A stretch of DNA of 7,923 nucleotides from Syntrophomonadaceae bacterium (GTDB taxonomy: Bacteria > Bacillota > Syntrophomonadia > Syntrophomonadales > Syntrophomonadaceae), in the NCBI GenBank assembly GCA_028686565.1, contig JAQUBU010000093.1:1-7923 (forward strand). The letters run 5' to 3'. The position numbers and the translations under genes are program-made. Every line of letters starts with the position of its first letter. The stretch's first letter is position 1. Shown piece by piece: positions 1-5,587 of this stretch. A model generated the notes under the pieces. It had not been told where the DNA came from. It saw only the letters and a program-made list of their open reading frames with translations, and made no database searches.

Positions 1-150
1 GACCACTTCGATGCCAATTTCTACAAGGGCAAAATCGCCAGCGCCAAGTTCTATATCATGAACCATGTTACCGATGTCTTCGGATTCGAGAAAGCCATGA
101 AGGCCGGCGACAAGAGCGCTATTGATATACCCGAAGCAGCTTTTATCTAA
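1..150 (+). CDS. Acyl-CoA dehydrogenase, C-terminal fragment
   Basis: The window opens inside a gene; frame 1 reads 49 codons to a TAA at 148-150. The peptide contains FYKGKIASAKFYIMNHV and ends IDIPEAAFI. This resembles the last helix and tail of acyl-CoA dehydrogenases that carry the extra C-terminal domain (Acyl-CoA_dh_C type), which typically show a 'FY.GKIA.A.F...NV' helix and finish with a short 'IPE..F' tail. Such enzymes are FAD-dependent and oxidise acyl-CoA to 2-enoyl-CoA, passing electrons to ETF. In syntrophic butyrate oxidisers a dehydrogenase of this kind precedes a CoA-transferase in the beta-oxidation cluster, which matches the next gene here. Codon use (AAG, GCC, GGC) suggests a well expressed gene. 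The catalytic region lies outside the window, so chain-length specificity cannot be judged. Confidence 0.8.
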   Translation, partial: DHFDANFYKGKIASAKFYIMNHVTDVFGFEKAMKAGDKSAIDIPEAAFI

Positions 151-203
151 ATTAGATGTCACCTGTTGCATAGCAGGAAACCATCAAAGTTGTATCATTG
201 ATT

Positions 204-246
204 GCCCGTATCCTATACCCGGTAATAAACCGGGTATAGGGAGGGC
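204..246 (+). terminator. Perfect GC-rich hairpin after the dehydrogenase (atypical terminator or processing site)
   Basis: CCTATACCCGG (212-222) pairs perfectly with CCGGGTATAGG (230-240) around the 7-nt loop TAATAAA. GCCC (204-207) and GGGC (243-246) can extend the stem beyond a small internal loop. The sequence after it (TTCATAGTT) lacks a U-run, so this is not a classical intrinsic terminator. It may be a partial or factor-dependent terminator, or a 3'-end stabiliser that sets different mRNA levels for the dehydrogenase and the CoA-transferase. The structure is certain; the role is inferred. Confidence 0.55.
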
Positions 247-275
247 TTCATAGTTATAACACATATAGTCAACTA

Positions 276-305
276 ATTGCTTAAAGCAATATTTATAGAT
301 AATGG
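276..305 (+). promoter_or_regulatory. Short palindrome with weak promoter-like boxes ahead of the CoA-transferase
   Basis: ATTGCTTAAAGCAAT (276-290) is a perfect inverted repeat with 7-bp arms around one base. TTGCTT (277-282) could serve as a -35 box, with GATAAT (298-303, 15-bp spacer) or TAATGG (300-305, 17-bp spacer) as a poor -10. If real, the palindrome would overlap the -35 and could be an operator. No -24/-12 element of acceptable quality is visible in 151-378. The gene may also be read from upstream through the hairpin at 204-246. Confidence 0.25.
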
Positions 306-378
306 AATAAGTGCTGAATTCAATGAGTTCCGCTCTAGTCTTAATTAATGATAAACAAGAATAAAAGGAGGAGAGTTA

Positions 379-1719
379 ATGAGTCAATTTATGGATGAAT
401 ACAACAAAAAATTAATCAGTGCGGAAAAAGCTGCATCATTTGTTAAATCTGGAGACTGGGTAGATTACGGCTGGTGTGCTGCCCATACTCAGGCTTTTGA
501 CAAGGCATTGGCTGCCAGAGTAAACGACTTAAATGATGTTAAAATCAGAGGCGGTGTAGCACTTTGGATGCCCGAGGTATTTAAAGCCGACGAAACCGGC
601 GAACACTTTGACTGGCATTCCTGGCATATGACTGGCCCCGGCCGGAAAATGGCCGAGTCAGGAAGAGGCTATTATGCCTCCATCCGCTATTCCGAAGTAC
701 CCAGATATTATCGTGAAAATATTGACCCCATTGCTGTTGCTGTCTGTCAGGTTACACCTATGGACAAGCATGGTTATTTCAACTTTGGGCCCTCGCCATC
801 ACATGCACGGGCAACTTTTGATGTGTCCAGGATCAAGATTGTAGAAGTCAACAAGAACCAGCCCGTATGTCTGGGTGGCTTTGAGAACGTGGTTCATATT
901 TCCGAGGTTGATTTTGTCATTGAAGGTGAAAATCTCCCGATGGCTCAACTGCCTTCCGGAGCACCCAGTGATATAGATGCAGCTGTTGCAAAATTGATTG
1001 TGGAAGAGATCCCGAATGGTGCCTGCTTACAGCTCGGTATCGGCGGGATGCCCAATGCCGTTGGCATGATGATCGCTCAATCTGACCTCAAAGATCTGGG
1101 CGTGCATACTGAAATGTTCGTAGATGCATTTGTTGACATCTCCCTGGCCGGCAAGATCAATGGCTCAAAGAAAACTATAGATAAAGGCCGCCAGTCTTGG
1201 GCATTTGCTGCCGGCACCCAGAAATGCTACGATTTCCTCGACAACAACCCAGGCTGCATGGCCTGTCCGGTTGACTACACCAATGATCCCTGTGTGGTTG
1301 GTATGCTTGACAACTTCATGTCCATCAACAATGGCGTTGAGATCGACCTGTTCGGCCAGATCAACTCCGAGTCGGCCGGCTACAGACATATCAGCGGAAC
1401 CGGCGGACAACTCGATTTCGTTATGGGAGCCTACCGTTCGAAGGGCGGCAAGAGCTTTTTGTGCATGTCTTCAACATATGGCAAAGCCGGTGAGCCAAAA
1501 TCACGGATTATACCGACATTGAACCCGGGCAGTATCGTTACTGATTCCCGTTCTGTTGTACAATGGGTTGTAACTGAGTATGGCAAGGTGAACCTGAAAG
1601 GTATGACCTCCTGGGAGAGGGCCGAAAAGCTAATAAGTATTGCTAATCCGATATTCCAGGATGAATTGATTAAGGAAGCCGACAAGATGAGAATCTGGAG
1701 AAAGAGCAACAAAAAATAA
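379..1719 (+). CDS. Acetyl-CoA:carboxylate CoA-transferase (butyryl-CoA:acetate / 4-hydroxybutyrate CoA-transferase family)
   Basis: This 446-residue cytoplasmic enzyme has the usual full length for family I single-chain CoA-transferases of the butyryl-CoA:acetate / 4-hydroxybutyrate group. It moves CoA between acetyl-CoA and a short-chain acid. Visible family signatures are GIGGMPNAVG at residues 220-229, HTEMFVDAF at 243-251 with Glu245 as the likely catalytic glutamate that forms the glutamyl-CoA thioester, and SGTGGQLDFVMGA at 339-351. The start is fixed by AGGAGG at 366-371, 7 nt before the ATG. The gene follows the acyl-CoA dehydrogenase tail by 228 bp on the same strand, so it probably activates butyrate (or a similar acid) for beta-oxidation, or releases it in the reverse direction. 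It ends in front of a strong terminator. The family is certain; the exact acid is inferred from context, and propionate, crotonate or 4-hydroxybutyrate cannot be excluded. Confidence 0.9.
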   Translation: MSQFMDEYNKKLISAEKAASFVKSGDWVDYGWCAAHTQAFDKALAARVNDLNDVKIRGGVALWMPEVFKADETGEHFDWHSWHMTGPGRKMAESGRGYYASIRYSEVPRYYRENIDPIAVAVCQVTPMDKHGYFNFGPSPSHARATFDVSRIKIVEVNKNQPVCLGGFENVVHISEVDFVIEGENLPMAQLPSGAPSDIDAAVAKLIVEEIPNGACLQLGIGGMPNAVGMMIAQSDLKDLGVHTEMFVDAFVDISLAGKINGSKKTIDKGRQSWAFAAGTQKCYDFLDNNPGCMACPVDYTNDPCVVGMLDNFMSINNGVEIDLFGQINSESAGYRHISGTGGQLDFVMGAYRSKGGKSFLCMSSTYGKAGEPKSRIIPTLNPGSIVTDSRSVVQWVVTEYGKVNLKGMTSWERAEKLISIANPIFQDELIKEADKMRIWRKSNKK

Positions 1720-1721
1720 AG

Positions 1722-1786
1722 GGATAGCCATAAGCGACAGGGGGCTAGTGTGGCGCTAAATCCACCCTTCCGCCGTGGCATATCCT
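1722..1786 (+). other. Imperfect stem-loop in the CoA-transferase 3' UTR
   Basis: GGATAGCCA (1722-1730) pairs with TGGCATATCC (1776-1785) with one bulged A. The enclosed 45 nt contain a smaller hairpin, TAGTG/CGCTA. It lies just after the CoA-transferase stop codon and before the terminator hairpin, so the transcript would end in two consecutive structures. It may protect the mRNA 3' end or be incidental. Confidence 0.3.
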
Positions 1787-1797
1787 GGTATAAAGCC

Positions 1798-1835
1798 AAA
1801 AGATACGGGGCCTCAAACGTACCCCCGTATCTTTT
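1798..1835. terminator. Intrinsic terminator shared by convergent genes
   Basis: AAAAGATACGGGG (1798-1810) pairs with CCCCGTATCTTTT (1823-1835), a 13-bp stem with a 12-nt loop. T-rich sequence continues to 1837 on the + strand, giving a strong terminator for the CoA-transferase. Read on the - strand the stem ends in TTTT, so it can also stop transcripts of the sigma-54 regulator, whose TAA (1836-1838) lies within the T tract. Confidence 0.88.
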
Positions 1836-4286
1836 TTATTTACTTGCATTTGATGTCTTGATCCCATATTTGGCAGCTTTCCTGACTACGGTTGGCTGGC
1901 TTATCCCTAACGCTTTAGCTACCGCATAAGTGGAAGGGTAGAGGGAAAAGGCATTTTCCAGCACCCGGCGTTCGGTACTTTCAAGTGCGTGCTGCAGAGG
2001 AACAACACCTGAATCATCCAGACTGGGCAAAACCGGACCCAGTTCCGACCAGGAAGATAAATCACGCAAATTTATAGTATCATTTATGGAGGTAACTATA
2101 AGCCGTTCAATAAGGTTTTCCAGTTCTCTGACATTGCCGGGCCAATCATAAGTAGTGAAATAAGCCAGCACATCATTGGAAAGTTTTTTATTAAGCTGAT
2201 GCCGCTGATTAAATTTTTCCAAAAAATGCTTGCTGAGTACCGGAATATCATCCCGGCGTTCGCGCAAAGGGGGAACATGAATGGGGATTACATTCAAACG
2301 ATAGAACAAATCCTTCCTGAAAAGCTTCTTTTTAACCATTTCATTGAGGTCGTAATTGGTGCCTGCCAGGATGCGGACATCTATATCAATGGGATTAGTT
2401 CCTCCCACCCGGTTGATCTGCATTTCCTGAATCACCCGCAAGAGCTTTACCTGCAGGGTTAATGGGAGATCACCTATTTCATCCAGGAAGAGAGTGCCAT
2501 GGTTAGCCAGTTCAAACATGCCGGGTTTGGCATGTTTGCCAGCCCCGGTGAAAGCTCCGGGTTCATAACCAAAAAGTTCCGATTCTAAAAGGTTTTCAGG
2601 GATAGCACCGCAGTTAATTTTTATATAGGGTCCATCTTTACGGTTACTGTTTGATTGGATGGTATTGGCTACCAATTCTTTACCGACTCCTGATTCTCCC
2701 TGTATAAGTACTGTCGAATCGACTGCTGCTACACGTACGGCCAGGGTTACAAGATCGCGCATTTTACTGGAGTGAATAACACACTGAGTCCGCAGTTTTA
2801 ATTCTTGTAGTTCGGTCTGGTAAGCACGGCTCAATCCTTCATATTGTTCGAGTTTCTCCTGGAGATCGTTTAACTCGCTGACGTCACGAACATTGGTGAC
2901 AACCAGGATAAGATTGCCATGGTCATCAAAAATAGGGGTGCTGGTAACTAAGGCAGTTCGACCGGTCTTGGCTTGCAAAGTAATGGTAACGGCCTCACGT
3001 TTTTCCAGAGCCAGGAGGGTTCCGGAACGCGAGTATATACCTTCTTTAACCAGTTCATCCATATTGCGTCCCATGCATTCTTCAGATTTTACACCCAGAA
3101 TTCGCTCAAAGGCATCATTAAGACGCAGGGTATTGGCTTGTCCATCGGTAATATATAAGCCGTCATAAGAAGAATCGAAAATAGCATCCAATTCTTTTTC
3201 GCGCAAACCTTCTACATGTTTTAGTTTACGTTCAAGTGCATTAAGTTCGGTGATATCACGAACATTAGTAACAATTAATGAAATATTGCCCATCTCGTCA
3301 AAAATAGGGGTGCTGGTTACCAGGATTTCCTTACCAGTCCTTGCTACAAGAGTTATGGTTACACTCTCTTTCTTTTCCTTGGCCAACAGCGAGCCGGAAG
3401 CTGAAAATACACCATCTTCTACCAGCTCAGCCATATTGCGACCCACACATTCTTCTGAGCTTATTCCGGTAATACGCTCAAAACCGCGATTTAAACGAAG
3501 CGTATTACCTTCGCCGTCCGTAATGTACAGACCGTCGAAGGAAGATTCGATAATGGCATCAAGTTCACGGTTGAGTTGTTTGGTACGTGCCAGCTCTTCG
3601 GCTATCTGCTCCAGATCGGCTATCTCCTGGAGAACGGCAACTGCTCCTAACACCTTACCATCTTTAATAATAGGAGCGCGGTTGGAAATGAAGGTGGTTC
3701 CTACTTCATCAATCCTCTGGGTTGCCTGGGTTTCCAAAGTTTTCAAAACATCTACCAGTTTGCTGGTATGAAAGATATCATTTATATTTCGGCCGTGAGC
3801 CTCTTCTGCAGATATTCCAGAAACTTTTTCTATTGCCTTGTTAAAATAGTTTACATTGCCGTCATTATCAATTGAAATCAAGGGATTATATATGGAATCG
3901 AGACAGGCTTCCCAGTCGCCCTTCTTTTTTTGGTATATTTCAGTAAAAGACCAGAGCAGGTTGCGAATTTTTTTACTGTTAAAAAATTCATTATTTATAT
4001 TATACCGTTGTTCATAATCTTTTGATATTGCTCTGAATTCATTTACAAGCTCGATAATTTCTTTCTCTGTTGACATTAGCTCTTGCACCGGGTATTCCGG
4101 TGAAATACCATTGTCCATAGCTTCTAGCATCTGGTTGAGGGTAATAACTCCGATCACATCATGATCGTCGTTGTGTATGGTTGCACCAAGAATATCGCTA
4201 TCCAGCAATAATCCGCTGGCTTCTGCTATACTCATCAGCGCATCGAATGACATGGAATTACGATGTACTATATTAACGACATTCAT
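1836..4286 (-). CDS. Sigma-54-dependent transcriptional activator with CBS-like, three PAS, AAA+ and TyrR-type HTH domains
   Basis: This is an 816-residue enhancer-binding protein that uses ATP hydrolysis to open sigma-54 promoters. Residues ~1-73 look like a partial CBS-type module (DVIGVITLNQMLEAM, then VQELMST). PAS domains lie at ~125-230, 241-350 and 365-475. The second and third are near-copies and each continues into a short helical linker. The AAA+ domain (~500-740) has Walker A GESGVGKE (530-537), GAFTGA (577-582, the sigma-54 contact loop), Walker B GTLFLDEIGD (597-606) and the arginine-finger region FRKDLFYRL (656-664), all intact. The C-terminus STYAVAKALGISQPTVVRKAAKYGI (split here as STYAVAKALGIS + QPTVVRKAAKYGI) is an HTH of the TyrR/PrdR style. 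There is no response-regulator receiver, so it senses small molecules or redox state directly. AGGAG lies 9 nt before the ATG at 4286. The likely target is the repeat-protein gene just upstream, which has a -24/-12 promoter; control of the fatty-acid genes is possible but not shown by any site here. Confidence 0.93.
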   Translation of the reverse strand: MNVVNIVHRNSMSFDALMSIAEASGLLLDSDILGATIHNDDHDVIGVITLNQMLEAMDNGISPEYPVQELMSTEKEIIELVNEFRAISKDYEQRYNINNEFFNSKKIRNLLWSFTEIYQKKKGDWEACLDSIYNPLISIDNDGNVNYFNKAIEKVSGISAEEAHGRNINDIFHTSKLVDVLKTLETQATQRIDEVGTTFISNRAPIIKDGKVLGAVAVLQEIADLEQIAEELARTKQLNRELDAIIESSFDGLYITDGEGNTLRLNRGFERITGISSEECVGRNMAELVEDGVFSASGSLLAKEKKESVTITLVARTGKEILVTSTPIFDEMGNISLIVTNVRDITELNALERKLKHVEGLREKELDAIFDSSYDGLYITDGQANTLRLNDAFERILGVKSEECMGRNMDELVKEGIYSRSGTLLALEKREAVTITLQAKTGRTALVTSTPIFDDHGNLILVVTNVRDVSELNDLQEKLEQYEGLSRAYQTELQELKLRTQCVIHSSKMRDLVTLAVRVAAVDSTVLIQGESGVGKELVANTIQSNSNRKDGPYIKINCGAIPENLLESELFGYEPGAFTGAGKHAKPGMFELANHGTLFLDEIGDLPLTLQVKLLRVIQEMQINRVGGTNPIDIDVRILAGTNYDLNEMVKKKLFRKDLFYRLNVIPIHVPPLRERRDDIPVLSKHFLEKFNQRHQLNKKLSNDVLAYFTTYDWPGNVRELENLIERLIVTSINDTINLRDLSSWSELGPVLPSLDDSGVVPLQHALESTERRVLENAFSLYPSTYAVAKALGISQPTVVRKAAKYGIKTSNASK
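2823..3566 (-). repeat. Tandem 372-bp duplication encoding two PAS domains
   Basis: Residues 241-364 and 365-488 of the regulator align without a gap over 124 residues; I count 82 identities (about 66%). Both begin ELDAI..SS.DGLYITDG and both contain LVTSTPIFD. The unit is the PAS domain plus its helical linker. The first PAS domain (~125-230) is clearly more divergent, so this looks like a later in-frame internal duplication. Confidence 0.85.
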
Positions 4287-4302
4287 CGTTTCACTCTCCT
4301 AA

Positions 4303-4339
4303 CTATACCGTTCATATTATAGCATAGTGAAAGGTATAG
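4303..4339 (-). promoter_or_regulatory. Extended -10 promoter of the sigma-54 regulator, flanked by an inverted repeat
   Basis: On the - strand TGCTATAAT (4324 down to 4316) is an extended -10 element with a consensus TATAAT. No good -35 lies upstream, as is usual for extended -10 promoters. CTATACC (4303-4309) and GGTATAG (4333-4339) are perfect 7-bp inverted arms whose midpoint, 4321, falls on the edge of the -10. A protein bound to both arms would cover the promoter, so repression, possibly autoregulation, is plausible. The expected 5' UTR is about 20-25 nt. Confidence 0.5.
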
Positions 4340-4479
4340 CTGCGAGGAAAAAGCTTGTATAATTAGTCGGCAACTCACTTAACCCGGTCAAAAAATCATA
4401 ACCAGGTTCTCTTTGGGCAGTGCCTCTTTTACGTCTTTGAAGATAATCGTTAAGAATCCTTATGAAAAAACATTTCTTT

Positions 4480-5100
4480 TTAAGCTGCTTTCACCAGGGC
4501 TTTTATTGCAATTTCATCCACTCTAAATATCCTGGACCATTCAGCATTCACTTGTTCAATACTCAGAACAAGTGAATGCTGAATTGAGCCATGTAATTGT
4601 TCGTATATATCGAGATAGGATGCTTCCCATTCTATAAAATCGTTATCCTCATGGCTGTCTGTAGTGTAAAAACAATTAATCCATTCCTGGTTAACAGCTT
4701 CTATAGGCATAGGTGTTTCTTTGTGTTCCTGACTGGTATTCAACAGTTCTTCAAGACCAAGATAGGCACTAATCCAGTTGTTGATGCCTTGGTCGACAAT
4801 TTGAACAGGCTGGTTTAAGAAGCAGTTGATCCATTCCTGGTTTATGATCTCAATACCAGGAACCTGATCATTAACCCCATGGATAAAGTCCAGTAGTGCA
4901 AGATAAAGTTGAATCCAACGGTTTAAACCCTGATCCGTATCTTGAACCTCCTCCATAAAGTTATTAATCAAGATTTCGTTGATTTCTTCAACTTCCGGGC
5001 ATGATTCCTGAATCAAAGGCCCATGCAATTTCTCCAATACTTCCACATAGGATGGAACCCATCCCTCTGTGTGCTTTTCAGACTCCTGTCTGTTCATCAT
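4480..5100 (-). CDS. Unrecognised four-repeat helical protein under a sigma-54 promoter
   Basis: I do not recognise a family. The protein is 206 residues, acidic, with no signal peptide or membrane segment. It consists of four copies of a ~48-residue unit. The first half of each unit has the pattern W-x3-Y-x3-L, with W at residues 14, 62, 109 and 158, often ending LHG. The second half matches IE-x-[VI]-N-x-E-W-I-x-x-F at 37-48, 83-94, 133-144 and 181-192. Both halves look like amphipathic helices, so a solenoid-like or bundle fold is likely, suited to binding a partner protein or a hydrophobic surface. The ORF can be extended to 5115, but the GGAGGT there lies inside those extra codons and is spaced 7 nt from the ATG at 5100, which is therefore chosen. 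The gene lies 193 bp upstream of the sigma-54 regulator on the same strand, and no terminator is visible between them. Its own promoter is of the sigma-54 type. The function is unknown; a granule- or complex-associated structural role is only a guess. Confidence 0.82.
   Translation of the reverse strand: MMNRQESEKHTEGWVPSYVEVLEKLHGPLIQESCPEVEEINEILINNFMEEVQDTDQGLNRWIQLYLALLDFIHGVNDQVPGIEIINQEWINCFLNQPVQIVDQGINNWISAYLGLEELLNTSQEHKETPMPIEAVNQEWINCFYTTDSHEDNDFIEWEASYLDIYEQLHGSIQHSLVLSIEQVNAEWSRIFRVDEIAIKALVKAA
4525..5061 (-). repeat. Four tandem ~48-codon repeats in the coding sequence
   Basis: The Trp-to-Trp spacings are 48, 47 and 49 residues and the IExVN-to-IExVN spacings 46, 50 and 48. Units two and three share NQEWINCF exactly, and their DNA shares ATCCATTCCTGGTT about 150 bp apart on the + strand. 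Units one and four are more diverged: the first has EILINNF and the last AEWSRIF. Confidence 0.8.
4539..4584. repeat. Perfect 19-bp inverted repeat inside the repeat-protein gene
   Basis: The arms 4539-4557 (ATTCAGCATTCACTTGTTC) and 4566-4584 (GAACAAGTGAATGCTGAAT) are exact reverse complements around the 8-nt loop AATACTCA. They cover codons I173 to E187 plus one base of W188, which is the linker of the third repeat and the start of the second helix in the fourth. The mRNA would form a strong hairpin here. No T-run follows on either strand. Confidence 0.9.
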
Positions 5101-5107
5101 AAGTATT

Positions 5108-5113
5108 ACCTCC
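5108..5113 (-). promoter_or_regulatory. Ribosome binding site fixing the repeat-protein start
   Basis: On the - strand GGAGGT lies 7 nt before the ATG at 5100-5098. It overlaps the longer reading (start at 5115), which has no ribosome binding site of its own in place. A second ATG follows immediately (5097-5095) and could also be used. Confidence 0.75.
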
Positions 5114-5136
5114 ATTTTAGTTACTGCATTATAATA

Positions 5137-5148
5137 AGCAAATTTGCT
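5137..5148. promoter_or_regulatory. 12-bp palindrome in the repeat-protein leader
   Basis: AGCAAATTTGCT is a perfect palindrome. It sits between the sigma-54 promoter and the ribosome binding site of the repeat protein. On the - strand it is just upstream of TATAAT (5133-5128), a possible second -10 box without a convincing -35. It could be an operator site or chance in AT-rich DNA. Confidence 0.3.
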
Positions 5149-5206
5149 GCCCGTTCTGATGTTTTGGGAACTGATAATGATTTCGAATAACTACTAATAG
5201 TACACT

Positions 5207-5223
5207 AGCAAAAAACATGCCAA
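5207..5223 (-). promoter_or_regulatory. Sigma-54 (-24/-12) promoter of the repeat-protein gene
   Basis: The - strand reads TTGGCATGTTTTTTGCT. Against the consensus YTGGCACGrNNNTTGCW only the C of the -24 box is changed (to T) and the purine is a T. The invariant GG and GC dinucleotides have the required 12-bp spacing. Transcription would begin near 5196 and give a leader of about 95 nt before the ATG at 5100. A sigma-54 activator is encoded just downstream, which supports the site being real and suggests its regulator. Confidence 0.75.
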
Positions 5224-5359
5224 AATAACAAAATAATATAAGAAATGACGCAAAAGGCGATTATATGGAGAAATATTGGACTTATATATACAAAATAAGG
5301 AAATAAAAGTAGAAGCAAAATACAATATTGAATTAAAATAATGCAGCAAAGAATCGGAT

Positions 5360-5377
5360 TGATTACAAAATGAATCA
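5360..5377. promoter_or_regulatory. Candidate upstream activator site
   Basis: TGATTACAAAATGAATCA has 5-bp inverted arms (TGATT/AATCA) around 8 bp, the size of site bound by dimeric HTH activators. It is about 165 bp upstream of the predicted sigma-54 start, within the usual range for enhancer sites. Short arms in AT-rich DNA make a chance match quite possible. Confidence 0.2.
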
Positions 5378-5395
5378 GAAGGGAGGTTTAAGCAG

Positions 5396-5482
5396 ATGGT
5401 AAGGCTTGCCTTTAAAACCAGTGCTGGTATAATCTCAATTAGCAGCCAAAGTTGGAGTGTTGCAGCAAGGGTAAAGGAGTGA
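5396..5482 (+). CDS. Possible 28-codon ORF in the antiporter leader
   Basis: An ATG at 5396 follows GGGAGG (5381-5386) by 9 nt and opens a 28-codon frame starting MVRLAFKTSAGIIS and ending VAARVKE, with a TGA at 5480-5482. A second ribosome-binding-like AAGGAG overlaps its end, followed by ATG TTT TAA. I recognise no family and see no membrane segment or attenuator-like codon run. A promoter motif inside it (5406-5433) argues that the ORF may be fortuitous, or that the antiporter is transcribed from within it. Confidence 0.3.
   Translation: MVRLAFKTSAGIISISSQSWSVAARVKE
5406..5433 (+). promoter_or_regulatory. Sigma-70-type promoter candidate for the antiporter
   Basis: TTGCCT (5406-5411), a 16-bp spacer and TATAAT (5428-5433) are visible, with TGG directly before the -10 giving an extended -10 element. 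Transcription would start near 5440 and leave a leader of about 150 nt that includes the hairpin at 5496-5541. Confidence 0.5.
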
Positions 5483-5495
5483 TGTTTTAATTCAC

Positions 5496-5541
5496 ATTTT
5501 GCACCTGGTCCCTAATCCTCACCTTGTTGCAGGTGCGAAAT
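5496..5541 (+). other. 12-bp hairpin in the antiporter leader
   Basis: ATTTTGCACCTG (5496-5507) pairs with CAGGTGCGAAAT (5530-5541), with one G-U pair and a 22-nt loop. It is followed only by TTTACTGATC, so it is a poor terminator. It lies 46 nt before the antiporter start codon and could affect transcription or translation of the gene. It does not match any cation riboswitch I can recall. Confidence 0.45.
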
Positions 5542-5587
5542 TTACTGATCCGATGCTTTGAAAAATCATGGTATTTTGGAGGTTCAT

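Larger units (their letters stand above)
5224..5587. other. Divergent intergenic and leader region
   Basis: The part up to about 5380 is very AT-rich and holds no gene I can support. It lies upstream of the sigma-54 promoter and is where activator sites would be expected. From 5381 the base composition is more balanced, and there are a possible small ORF, an extended -10 promoter and a hairpin, each listed separately. No tRNA or known riboswitch pattern was recognised. Confidence 0.5.

Noticed and set aside
156..170. TGTCAC and TTGCA resembling a sigma-54 promoter ahead of the CoA-transferase
   Set aside because: The boxes are separated by 3 bp instead of 5, and the invariant GG is GT, so the element cannot work as a -24/-12 promoter.
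304..315. GG and GC pair in TGGAATAAGTGCT as another sigma-54 candidate
   Set aside because: The spacing is 9 bp rather than 12 and there is no TTGC.
1165..1522. Overlapping open frames on both strands inside the CoA-transferase
   Set aside because: They overlap a conserved catalytic gene completely, lack ribosome binding sites, and have no recognisable protein features.
3250..3771. 173-codon open frame on the + strand opposite the regulator
   Set aside because: It is antisense to conserved PAS coding sequence, has serine- and threonine-rich low-complexity composition, and resembles no family; it mirrors the - strand gene.
4381..4408. AACCCGGT/ACCAGGTT hairpin between the repeat protein and the regulator as a terminator
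   Set aside because: It has a mismatch, its T-run lies in the loop, and none follows the stem on the - strand.
5101..5115. Five extra N-terminal codons on the repeat protein (start at 5115)
   Set aside because: These codons contain the GGAGGT ribosome binding site that is correctly spaced for the ATG at 5100.
5558..5587. TTG start and ten extra codons on the antiporter
   Set aside because: The GGAGGT at 5578-5583 lies inside this extension and directs translation to the ATG at 5588, which also gives the usual family N-terminus.
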